Source: Kuschelorhynchus macadamiae
Taxonomy: Eukaryota > Arthropoda > Insecta > Coleoptera > Curculionidae
Length of the DNA stretch: 64,000 nt
Assembly: GCA_030620095.1 (NCBI GenBank)
Contig: JAUTXW010005211.1
Location: 1-64,000 of the forward strand
Reading direction: 5' to 3'
The notes beneath the pieces are model-generated. The model was not told the DNA's origin. It saw nothing but the letters and a program-made list of their open reading frames with translations, and did not search any database. Every line of letters begins with the position of its first letter. The stretch's first letter is position 1. Below are positions 1-8,731 of the stretch, in pieces. The translations under genes and the position numbers were made by a program.

Positions 1-287
1 AATCAATGTCTAAATTATAAATATAGACTTTGTGAGGGTAGCCGTTGTTAAAATTTATCAAAGTTGATTCAGTTATTAAAAGTTTTTGTTCGGTAATGCC
101 TTGAATTGTTGCATTTTCGGGGAAACGATTTGGAAAGTTCTTTGAAAATTGAAATACCTGCACCAGAGTCTATGAGTAGTTTGAAAGTATTTGTTGCGTC
201 TGTGATATAGTAAAGATTTTTAGGATTTATTGCAAGAAAAGGATTTAAAGAAATCGTTGTTCGGGGGAAATTGAGTGAAGGATTCAT
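1..287 (-). pseudogene. pol: Errantivirus pol, copy 2, protease region, broken and cut by the window edge
   Basis: The protease motif LLIDSGAGISI is readable. About 14 bases present in copy 1 (near 8596-8609) are missing near 135, so the frame leaves pol just after the active site. Sequence up to base 1 still matches copy 1 (window base 1 corresponds to about 8455). Confidence 0.85.
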
Positions 288-328
288 ATCGTCTAGCGTG
301 AGAGTTTCTATTTGGGCTTGTATTTGAT

Positions 329-1561
329 CTATTTCTTGATTGGGTGGATGGTTTTGATCTGGGATAAAGGAAAATTTTGATTTTCCTCGATTGGAAAATT
401 TTGATCGTTTTCGATTGATTCGTTAAAGTTTAAATTGGGATCTGGATTCTCATAAAAATTGTCGTATTCATTTTCGAATAAGGTAGAGGTGTCTTCATAA
501 GAAAAGTATGAGGGATCTTGGTAATCTTGTTGATAATCTTGTTGATAGTCTTGATAATAGTCATTAAAATATTTTTCTTGATTATTATCTGTGCTAACTA
601 AGTGAGCTTTAAAATTGGGATTTTTGTGAATTACTGAGGGTCGAGAATAATTAGAATTCGGTTGACGTTGGAAATTATTTTGATTTGATTGATTATTTAT
701 CATATTTGGGGTTTGCGTATTTGGGCTTCTTTGTTGTTGCATGTTTGGTCTTTGTGACTGAAGAGAATTTGTTTGCGGGGCAAACTGGGGTCGCTGAAAA
801 TTTGAGCTTTGGGAAAAATTGGGACGTGGTTGTCCGTTATTGGCATGGCATTGATTTGCTGAATGACCAGTACGTCCGCATTTAAAACATTTTTGTGTTT
901 GAAAGTTTGTTTTTTTCAAAGATTGGTTGAATGGCTTTGGTGGGTTCGGTTTTGAAACTTTTTGAGATTCAAAATAAGACAATTGAAGTTCACGTCGAAT
1001 ACGTATTTGAGCTTCAAGAAGATCTCTTGGGTTACTGGCACGAATTATGTGTCCAATACGGGGTTCAAGACCAGTTAAGAGGGTACTCAGAGACATGGAT
1101 TCGATTAGAGTTATTTGAGCTTGTTTTTGTTGTGGGGTGAGATTAGACTTTTGTATATTAGCGTGCATTTTTGCATTTAGCACTTGAAGTCGGTTGAGAA
1201 AGGTTAAAGGACTTTCATTTGGTAATTGTTTAATACGTTGTAAGTCTTGTATTAAAGAAGACAAGTCTCGCGTATCTCCAAAGTGAGAATTTAAAAGTTG
1301 TTTTATTTCTAAATAAGAAATAGGGTTGCGAGAGCTTATTAGCTGCGCTGCTCTTGCACGTAATTTATTTTTTATGTGGATTACTAATAAATCTTTTTGA
1401 TCGCGTGTAGACATATTGTAAGCACAATCACAAGCATTGAGAAATGTTTGGAGAAAAATTTGATCACCATCGTATTCAGGAATTATTGAAAATATTTCAG
1501 ATAGTTTATATGGTTCAATTTCGGGTGTCTCAGGGACATTTTGTATTCCGTTATCAGTCAT
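329..1561 (-). pseudogene. gag: Errantivirus gag, copy 2, 3' end frameshifted
   Basis: Near-identical to gag of copy 1 from ATG at 1561, including the CCHC knuckle. One base is missing near 360 (CTGGG in place of CTGAGG on the plus strand), which replaces the C-terminal residues and ends the frame at 329 after 410 codons. A second change, five G in place of four near 271, fuses the residual gag tail to the protease frame. Capsid and knuckle are preserved. Confidence 0.85.
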
Positions 1562-2221
1562 GGTTGCTCAATATATCAATATATCAAAATAAAATAATAT
1601 AGGCACACAATATTATCAAATATAGGCACACAATATTATATAAAGGATACGAACTTAAAATTAAGAATTTAGGTTGATTGGCAGTACGTAAAGTAGTACA
1701 CAAATCAACGTAAATTAAAGCAATACTAAAATCTACAAAATTCAAGTGGTTTTGTTTTGTTTGTCTGAAATTTGATTAACTGTATAATCAAAATTTGAAA
1801 TTAAAATATTCTTTTGTATTTTTGAAACTTGTTTTTGAATTCAGTTTTTCGTTAACTAAATATCAAAATTGAAAAATCGAACAATTTCCTTAAATTTGAA
1901 TAAAAAAAATTCAATATTTTGGAAAATTGAAAAATATAAAAAAAATTAATAACGAGATGATTCAGTCTTACGTTACTAGTAGAAACATCAGACTTCGTCG
2001 TGTTCTCTGCAGCAAATTCTACCAGGGGTTTCACTAGGTGTTCCTAATCCGTAGATTGACTGCGAGTTGGTGACGTCGGGTCGTGATTTTCTCTGCTTTT
2101 CTTGAGTTTCAGTACTTCTTGTATTTTTCTTGGTTTTCACAGGTTCTTCTGAACAATGGATTGGGATCCTCCGTCGACAGTGAGAGTGCACAAGGGCTTC
2201 GTGTTCTGTTAGACGTTTTCA
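1562..2221 (-). other. Untranslated leader of errantivirus copy 2
   Basis: Near-identical to 10030-10697, with small indels in A-runs (for example near 1910). No separate gene seen. Confidence 0.6.
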
Positions 2222-2240
2222 GATCCTACCGACTGCGCCA
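2222..2240 (-). other. Primer-binding site (tRNA-Ser type), copy 2
   Basis: Identical to the site of copy 1 and at the same three-base distance from the LTR. Confidence 0.83.
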
Positions 2241-2243
2241 GTT

Positions 2244-2674
2244 TGTTAAATCACTTTCTTGCGAAATTACTTTTTAAAAAATTATTTTATTACTTGAAAA
2301 TACAAATTAAAATATATACATTTGAACTTGCAAAATTACAGCGTGACGTTTAACAAATGAGAAGCTAGACTGAACTTTACTGAACTGTACTTTATACAAA
2401 GAAAATAACTATTTATATGTTTCGTTATGCTGACTCAGTGGGAACTGTTTACTTCTTTCTTGAACACTTGGGTCAGGACGTGGGTTCTGCTGATGAAGCT
2501 TTCTTGGTATAGACTTGTTTTCGTAAACAAGTGGCACCTGCTGATATATGATACTTTTGTTATTGAGATAAGCTCGGCTTCTGAATACTGCGTTGGCGGG
2601 TGATATCTGATAGTCTGGGAACCAAGGTTGGCATAACTTGTATGATGAACTAGCTGGTGAGAATAGATATAACA
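2244..2674 (-). repeat. 5' LTR of errantivirus copy 2
   Basis: 431 bp, minus strand TGTTA...TAACA, three bases before the primer-binding site at 2222-2240. It contains the TATATA motif (about 2313-2318) that corresponds to the break point in the neighbouring truncated LTR. Confidence 0.88.
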
Positions 2675-3036
2675 TATATACATTTGAACTTGCAAAATTA
2701 CAGCGTGACGTTTAACAAATGAGAAGCTAGACTGAACTTTACTGAACTGTACTTTATACAAAGAAAATAACTATTTATATGTTTCGTTATGCTGACTCAG
2801 TGGGAACTGTTTACTTCTTTCTTGAACACTTGGGTCAGGACGTGGGTTCTGCTGATGAAGCTTTCTTGGTATAGACTTGTTTTCGTAAACAAGTGGCACC
2901 TGCTGATATATGATACTTTTGTTATTGAGATAAGCTCGGCTTCTGAATACTGCGTTGGCGGGTGATATCTGATAGTCTGGGAACCAAGGTTGGCATAACT
3001 TGTATGATGAACTAGCTGGTGAGAATAGATATAACA
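2675..3036 (-). repeat. 3' LTR of errantivirus copy 1, truncated
   Basis: 362 bp that repeat the sequence just to the left with a period of 362 bp. In minus-strand order it starts TGTTA after the polypurine tract and stops inside the TATATA of the LTR, where the complete LTR of copy 2 begins. The last roughly 70 bp (R/U5 side) are missing and are expected beyond copy 2, outside the window. A simple tandem duplication inside one shared LTR would look the same within this window. Confidence 0.82.
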
Positions 3037-3047
3037 ACTCCCCCATC
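3037..3047 (-). other. Polypurine tract, copy 1
   Basis: Minus strand GATGGGGGAGT lies directly before the TGTTA that opens the 3' LTR and about 30 bp after the env stop. It is the expected primer for plus-strand DNA synthesis. Confidence 0.75.
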
Positions 3048-3077
3048 AAGATGAAAGTTGATGCGTGGAAGCAACTT

Positions 3078-4751
3078 TCAAGCTGAATGTTTGTTCAGGT
3101 TAAGTTCTATTTCTTCAGATTCTTCTGTTGGTTCACCAACACGTATATTTGGTCGCCTTTTTGGAAATATTCTTCTCCATTGTACGAAATTTGTTCTGGA
3201 CCTTGGTGGAGAAGGTGGGTAGTCATCACTATTGGCATTGATAATTCCAATACTGAGGTTTTTAGGTTTTCTTCTATAACATTTACAAAATATATACAGG
3301 ATAATTAGACTGATGATCAGAGTTATGGTCAGGATCGTAAACCAACCGATATGTTTCTTTACGAATGGTTGATTGATTAGTCTGTCCAACTGATCAGAAT
3401 ATTCATTTAATTTATGTTGAGCTATATTTAAATTTTCTGTATCAATGTGGTGTAACTGAAGAGGCTTCAAGTCTGGTATGTGAATCTTTTCAGGGTAATG
3501 ACTGCAGCAATCAAATGGAATTTGGATTGGAACGTTGCTGTAGGTAACATTGTCATAGGTATTTACAAATTTCTTCGCTAGAACTTTGGTGCTGCCAATA
3601 AATGCACTGCACTCTGGTTGGAGTTTAATTATGGCGTTGGTACTGATTGTTTGGGTAACAACGTCTCTGGAACCACATTTAATGGTCACAGGTAAAGGGT
3701 CTGCAACGGCAACTAACCAGGAGTTTTGGTTAAGTTCTTGCACATGATAGTCTTTGGCTAGGATAACTGAAACTTGGCACGTTCTTGGAAGGCGATTGAT
3801 TAATCGTAGTAACTGGGCTTCACAAACAGCATCACTGTCTATTGGATATGGCAGGATGTTGGAACATATTAGTGTTCGGCTGCTCAAAGATTTGCATGAT
3901 TCCAAGTTGCGAATTGTGATGTATAATAATGAATCATCGTTTCGCGCAATTAAATTATTTGTTATTGAAAGAATGTGGTGAAGGCCTGTTCGATTATCCA
4001 AAATTGGTATTGGATATAAGTGAAAGAGAATATATTTTTCTGGATCTACTAATGGGATTTCGAGAACAAAAATTACTTTTGAATCATATTGATATGCCTT
4101 TAGTTCTATGATTTCGAGATATTGAGCCACACTTGAAGGGTGAATTAGCAAAGGTAAATTATTTCTCTGCAATGATTGAGATATGTGCTTTAGTGATTCT
4201 ATTAGGTCAAAAGGTGTAATAATCGAACTGTGTAAAATTCGTAAACGGGCGAAAACAATTGAATTTATAATATCATTCAAGGAATTTTCAAGAAATGAAT
4301 AGCTTTCCATTAATAGTTCGCAAATATTTAATATTTCTATTTGAGAGGAATAATATTTCAGATCGTCAGAAATATCCAGTATTGATTTTCGTATTTCTAT
4401 TATGTCATTATTGAATGTTTCTTCGTCAATTTTAAGTTTCTGAATAGTTGAATTAAATTCTTTTATTACTGAGGTAGTTACTGAAATTTGATTTTTAAGA
4501 AGATTTTCGATTTGATATTCATCATGTGTTATTTTTTCTATACAGTCATTAAAATATTCGCCATCGGAAGCATCTAAGTTTCCTGTAATTGCTTTCCAAA
4601 ATGTTCCTATACCATTAAAAATTCCACGTTTTTCTCTAAAAATATATTTTTTAGTATCTGCCATTATTTCTGTATATTTTTGATTTACAGCTCCTGATAT
4701 TTGTCTAAGGAGACTTATATGTGTTAGTACTTCAGATTTAAATGCTTTCAT
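3078..4751 (-). CDS. env: Errantivirus envelope glycoprotein (Env), copy 1, intact
   Basis: 557 codons from the first ATG in frame, but the same frame stays open upstream to 5009, inside the end of pol. The true N-terminus is probably supplied by splicing, as in other errantiviruses, so the real protein should be longer. Visible features: a furin-like site REKR at about residues 39-42 followed by GIFNGIGTFWKAITGNL, the class-specific fusion-peptide region shared with baculovirus F-type proteins; a long ectodomain with scattered Cys; one membrane segment near residues 468-492 (WFTILTITLIISLIILYIF); and a short cytoplasmic tail. It would mediate membrane fusion and cell-to-cell transfer. No break was seen. 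Confidence 0.9.
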   Translation of the reverse strand: MKAFKSEVLTHISLLRQISGAVNQKYTEIMADTKKYIFREKRGIFNGIGTFWKAITGNLDASDGEYFNDCIEKITHDEYQIENLLKNQISVTTSVIKEFNSTIQKLKIDEETFNNDIIEIRKSILDISDDLKYYSSQIEILNICELLMESYSFLENSLNDIINSIVFARLRILHSSIITPFDLIESLKHISQSLQRNNLPLLIHPSSVAQYLEIIELKAYQYDSKVIFVLEIPLVDPEKYILFHLYPIPILDNRTGLHHILSITNNLIARNDDSLLYITIRNLESCKSLSSRTLICSNILPYPIDSDAVCEAQLLRLINRLPRTCQVSVILAKDYHVQELNQNSWLVAVADPLPVTIKCGSRDVVTQTISTNAIIKLQPECSAFIGSTKVLAKKFVNTYDNVTYSNVPIQIPFDCCSHYPEKIHIPDLKPLQLHHIDTENLNIAQHKLNEYSDQLDRLINQPFVKKHIGWFTILTITLIISLIILYIFCKCYRRKPKNLSIGIINANSDDYPPSPPRSRTNFVQWRRIFPKRRPNIRVGEPTEESEEIELNLNKHSA

Positions 4752-4927
4752 TCGTGGTACGTCTTCATTAATATTATTAATAAGGTTTTCTAAAATTCTA
4801 TCATTATTTACAATTGTATCCTTAATTGGTTCTAAATCTTTATATACAAGTAATGTCCATTTATCATTAGATATTCTTATTTTTGCTTCTTCATGAAAGA
4901 AGACTCCTATCGTGTTGTTAATTGGAC

Positions 4928-7900
4928 TTATGGAGTATTGGGACTGGACGACTGATGACAGTCCGAGGATGGTCCTGGAAGAGAAATTTGCTCGTAGTAT
5001 GGTTTTAATCTATCAAAATTTATTTTAGATTTTTGTTTAGAATTGGGATTTAATAAAAGGGCTGAGTTTTGATAAATTTCGAGAATTTCGAAAGGGCCAT
5101 TAAATTTGTTTTGAGCCTTATCTTTAATTTGGGATTCACGTACATATACTTTTTCACCTATTTTATAATCATAAGGATGTTTGGCAACATGTTGATCGAA
5201 ACGTTCTTTTGCTTTTTCTTTTTGTTGTTTCGTTTTATTACGAGCAGATTTATAAAGGAATTGCATACGATTGTTTAAATCACGTATGTATTTTGATATG
5301 AGGTTTTTCTCATTATATAGGGTTTCAGGGGGTCTAGAAGAAGTATGTCCGAAAATTAGTTCAAAGGGCGTAAAACCGTGGGTTTTATTTTTCGTGTTAT
5401 TGTAACAAATAACAGCATACGGAAGTACGTTGAACGGATGTTCATGTGGGTTTTCGGTTTGATTAGCTCTTATCATTTCGCTAAGTGTAGCGTGAAATCT
5501 TTCTAAAGAGCCGTTTGATTGGGGATGACCTACACTTGAAAATGTTATTTTTATGTCGTATAGTTCACATAGGTCTTTCATTAATGTATTATTAAATTCA
5601 CGGCCATAATCACAATGGATTCGTAGTGGGGTACCATAATGTTGGAAAAATAAAATAATAGTATTAACGATAGTTTTTGCCGTTTTATCTTCAATTGGAT
5701 AAGCTTGGGTAAATTTAGTAAGTTCGTCTCGTATTGTCAAAGCATAGTTTTTAGATGGATATTCAAATATATCAATATTTATTCGTTCAAATGGTGTTTT
5801 CGGTGTTTCTGTTAGCACTAAAGGGTTGCTTAAATTTTTCCGGCATATTTTAATTTTTTGACATGTTTCACAACTTTTTATAAAGTTTTCTACATCTTTA
5901 ATCATTTTGGGCCAATTATATTTTTCTTTGATGCGTCTTAAAGTTTCATTAATTCCGCGGTGTAAATTACTTTTGCCTAAATGGTATTGTTCCAATATAA
6001 TTGGTATTTGGTCTTTATCTGGGATGGTTACAATATTTTGACAAATACATATTTTAATATCTTTGTCTGCAAAGATAAAAGAAAATATTTCAAGAATAGG
6101 AAGGTCTATTTTATTTTCGAGAAAATATGTTGACAAAAGGTCAAATTCGTTTTGTCCTGTATAAATAATATAGAAAAGATGTTGGACTATATTTTCTGGG
6201 TCGAGTAACAAAGGAATTATGTAATATTTCCGATTTTTGACTGTTTTACTAGAGAAAATATTTAGTCTTTGCATTGAAAAATCTGCATTTTCTTCAAAAA
6301 TGTCTTCTAATATTTCATGTTGTAATTCTCCTAAATTCTTTTGTTGAAAAAAGGTTATTATGTTTTTATGTGATTTATTTAGAAGTTGTTCATTTGAAGT
6401 TTCAATTTTTGAATAATCAATTAAAGATTTTGTTTCGTACATATTAGCAAATGTGTTGTAATCTTCGGTTATTTTTTCATCATCGAAATTTAAATTTGAG
6501 TTATTAGAATTTTCGTCATCGTCTTGATTTGTCGCAAAAATAGAAAGTTTTGATTGGAATTTTGCGCATTGATTAAAATGATTAATTTTAATTCTTGATA
6601 ATGCGTCTGCGTTTTTATTAATCTTACCGGGTTTGTAAATTATTTCATACTCATATTCTTCGAGTTTAAGTCTCCAGCGTGCGAGTCTACTACCTGGGTC
6701 TTTAATTGAAAAAAGCCAAGTAAGAGGGCGGTGGTCTGTAATTAGTTTAAATTTTCTGCCAAAAAGATACGGGCGAAAATGTTTTACTGCCCATACAATT
6801 GCAAGGAGTTCACGTTCAATAGTTGAATAATTTGTTTCGGCTTTACATAAGGTTCTAGATGCATAGCCAATTGGTAAATCTTTTCCTACAGGTCCTTGTG
6901 ATAACACAGCGCCTATTGCAAAAGCACTAGCATCTGTGGTTAAAAGAAATGGTTCGTTAAAATTTGGGTATATAAGAATTGGGTCAGAAATTAGCAATTT
7001 TTTCAGTTCATCAAAAGATTCTTTGCAATCAGAATCAAAGTCAAATTTTATTTCTTTTTTGAGTAGACGAGTAAGTGGTTTAGAAATTTTCGCAAAATTA
7101 GGAATGAATCGTCGATAATAGCCTGCTAAGCCAAGGAAAGATTTTATATCCTTAGGATTTTTTGGTTGGGGAAAATTTTGGATACATTCAATTTTTGTTG
7201 GATTCGTTTTAACACCGTCTTTAGTTATTACGTGTCCAAGATATGCTACTTCTTTGCGTAAAAATTCGCATTTGTCTGGTTGTATTTTAAGATTAGCTTT
7301 TCTTAGTCTTTTGAAAACTTCGCGTAATCGTTGGATATGTTCATCAATTGTAGCGGAATAGACTATAATATCGTCCATATAGACAAGACATCGTTCATTT
7401 AAGATTCCTAAAAGAATATTATCCATTACACGTTGGAATGTAGATGGGGCATTCTTTAGTCCGAAGGGCATTCGTTTAAATTCATAATGACCGTTTTCTA
7501 CTGAGAACGCTGTTTTTGAAATATCTTTGGGATCTATCTCTATCTGATGGAAACCAGAAGCGAGATCAAGAGTCGTGAAATATTGACACTGTCCAAGTTG
7601 GTCAAGTAAATCTGAGATATTAGGAAGTGGATATTTATCATTAACAGTGGATTCGTTCAGTTTTCTATAATCTATTACGATTCTCCATTTTTGTTTATTA
7701 CTAGAGTCGATTTTTTTCGGTACAACCCAAACGGGAGATGACCAGGGAGAAATTGATGGTCTAATTATACCTTGTTGTAACATATTGTTTACTTGCGTTT
7801 TAACCTCTTGTTTATGTATTTGGGGATATCTATAAGATCTAGTAAAAATGGGTTTTGTATTATTCGTGTCTATCTTATGTTTAATTTCACTTGTGAAGGA

Positions 7901-8731
7901 AAGGTTGTCACCTTCTAGATAAAAAATGTCTTCAAAATTGACACAAAGATTTGTAATTAATTCTTTTTCTTCTTCGTTTAAATGGTCAAGTCTAAGCTGG
8001 GATCTAATAGTCGGGATTCTATTTAAAGTTTGAAATTCAGAAGATTCGGGAAAATTGAAATTAAGAAGTGTGTGTATCGAAAATGGTTCTATTTCGATAT
8101 TTGAGAAATCAATTGTTTTTGGAATTGCATTCGCATTGATAATTGTTGTCAAAAATTCACCGTTTTGATTGACATGGACAAGGGCATTAGGGATATGTAC
8201 TTTTTCTATTTCTTTTCGGTATAAAATAGCATCAGTATTGATTAGATGACATTTTAATTTAAAAACTTGTTCCATTCTACCTTGTATAGTTATTTTATTT
8301 TTATTTGCCTCGTATGTTTCGAGTTTTGTTGAAGAATAATTGTCTTCAACTTTATACAATGGTAGTGTTTTAAAATTGGTAATAAGTTGTTTATTTTTTA
8401 AATCGATTGTACATTCGTAGTGTTCTAGGAAGTCAAGACCTAGAATTCCGTCAAAATCAATGTCTAAATTATAAATATAGACTTTGTGAGGGTCACCGTT
8501 GTTAAAATTTATCAAAGTTGATTCAGTTATTAAAAGTTTTTGTTCGGTAATGCCTTGAATTGTTGCATTTTCGGGGAAACGATTTGGAAAGTTCCTTACT
8601 GTATTTTCTTTGAAAATTGAAATACCTGCACCAGAATCTATGAGTAGTTTGAAAGTATTTGTTGCGTCTTTGATATAGTAAAGATTTTTAGGATTTATCG
8701 CAAGAAAAGGATTTAAAGAAATCGTTGTTCG
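4928..8731 (-). CDS. pol: Errantivirus Pol polyprotein: protease, reverse transcriptase, RNase H, integrase (copy 1, intact)
   Basis: 1267 codons if read from the putative -1 frameshift at 8731; there is no need for its own ATG. Domains in order: aspartic protease with DSGA at about residue 32; reverse transcriptase with the YMDD catalytic motif at about 450-453; RNase H with TTDASAFAIGAVL; integrase zinc-binding region (HLGKSNLHRG then CETC, from about 915); integrase core with Asp near 983, Asp 1041 (HCDYGREF) and Glu 1077 (LERFH), giving D35E spacing; and a C-terminal GPF-type motif (NKFNGPF). It copies the RNA genome into DNA and inserts it. No stop or frameshift was seen through the frame. 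The 3' end overlaps the env frame. Confidence 0.95.
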   Translation of the reverse strand, partial: RTTISLNPFLAINPKNLYYIKDATNTFKLLIDSGAGISIFKENTVRNFPNRFPENATIQGITEQKLLITESTLINFNNGDPHKVYIYNLDIDFDGILGLDFLEHYECTIDLKNKQLITNFKTLPLYKVEDNYSSTKLETYEANKNKITIQGRMEQVFKLKCHLINTDAILYRKEIEKVHIPNALVHVNQNGEFLTTIINANAIPKTIDFSNIEIEPFSIHTLLNFNFPESSEFQTLNRIPTIRSQLRLDHLNEEEKELITNLCVNFEDIFYLEGDNLSFTSEIKHKIDTNNTKPIFTRSYRYPQIHKQEVKTQVNNMLQQGIIRPSISPWSSPVWVVPKKIDSSNKQKWRIVIDYRKLNESTVNDKYPLPNISDLLDQLGQCQYFTTLDLASGFHQIEIDPKDISKTAFSVENGHYEFKRMPFGLKNAPSTFQRVMDNILLGILNERCLVYMDDIIVYSATIDEHIQRLREVFKRLRKANLKIQPDKCEFLRKEVAYLGHVITKDGVKTNPTKIECIQNFPQPKNPKDIKSFLGLAGYYRRFIPNFAKISKPLTRLLKKEIKFDFDSDCKESFDELKKLLISDPILIYPNFNEPFLLTTDASAFAIGAVLSQGPVGKDLPIGYASRTLCKAETNYSTIERELLAIVWAVKHFRPYLFGRKFKLITDHRPLTWLFSIKDPGSRLARWRLKLEEYEYEIIYKPGKINKNADALSRIKINHFNQCAKFQSKLSIFATNQDDDENSNNSNLNFDDEKITEDYNTFANMYETKSLIDYSKIETSNEQLLNKSHKNIITFFQQKNLGELQHEILEDIFEENADFSMQRLNIFSSKTVKNRKYYIIPLLLDPENIVQHLFYIIYTGQNEFDLLSTYFLENKIDLPILEIFSFIFADKDIKICICQNIVTIPDKDQIPIILEQYHLGKSNLHRGINETLRRIKEKYNWPKMIKDVENFIKSCETCQKIKICRKNLSNPLVLTETPKTPFERINIDIFEYPSKNYALTIRDELTKFTQAYPIEDKTAKTIVNTIILFFQHYGTPLRIHCDYGREFNNTLMKDLCELYDIKITFSSVGHPQSNGSLERFHATLSEMIRANQTENPHEHPFNVLPYAVICYNNTKNKTHGFTPFELIFGHTSSRPPETLYNEKNLISKYIRDLNNRMQFLYKSARNKTKQQKEKAKERFDQHVAKHPYDYKIGEKVYVRESQIKDKAQNKFNGPFEILEIYQNSALLLNPNSKQKSKINFDRLKPYYEQISLPGPSSDCHQSSSPNTP
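4974..4988 (-). other. Candidate 3' splice site for env mRNA
   Basis: The minus strand shows a pyrimidine-rich run ending TTTCTCTTCCAG with the AG at 4976-4975, inside the last codons of pol and in the window where the env frame is already open. Env of errantiviruses is made from a spliced RNA. The donor was not located. Confidence 0.45.

Larger units (their letters stand above)
1..2674 (-). mobile_element. Errantivirus copy 2, 5' part only, runs off the left edge
   Basis: A second copy in the same orientation, nearly identical to copy 1. It has a complete 5' LTR (2244-2674), primer-binding site (2222-2240), leader (1562-2221), gag (329-1561) and the first part of pol (1 to about 287). It carries at least three indels against copy 1: one base lost near 360, one base gained at the gag-pol junction near 271, and 14 bases lost near 135. 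Its gag tail and protease are therefore broken. The LTR start abuts the TATATA at which the 3' LTR of copy 1 stops, so copy 2 probably inserted into copy 1. The rest should lie to the left of this window. Confidence 0.9.

Noticed and set aside
5069..5278. Plus-strand frames opposite pol, gag and env (also 685-1140, 3087-4111, 6936-7118, 9153-9608)
   Set aside because: Antisense shadows of well-supported coding sequence.
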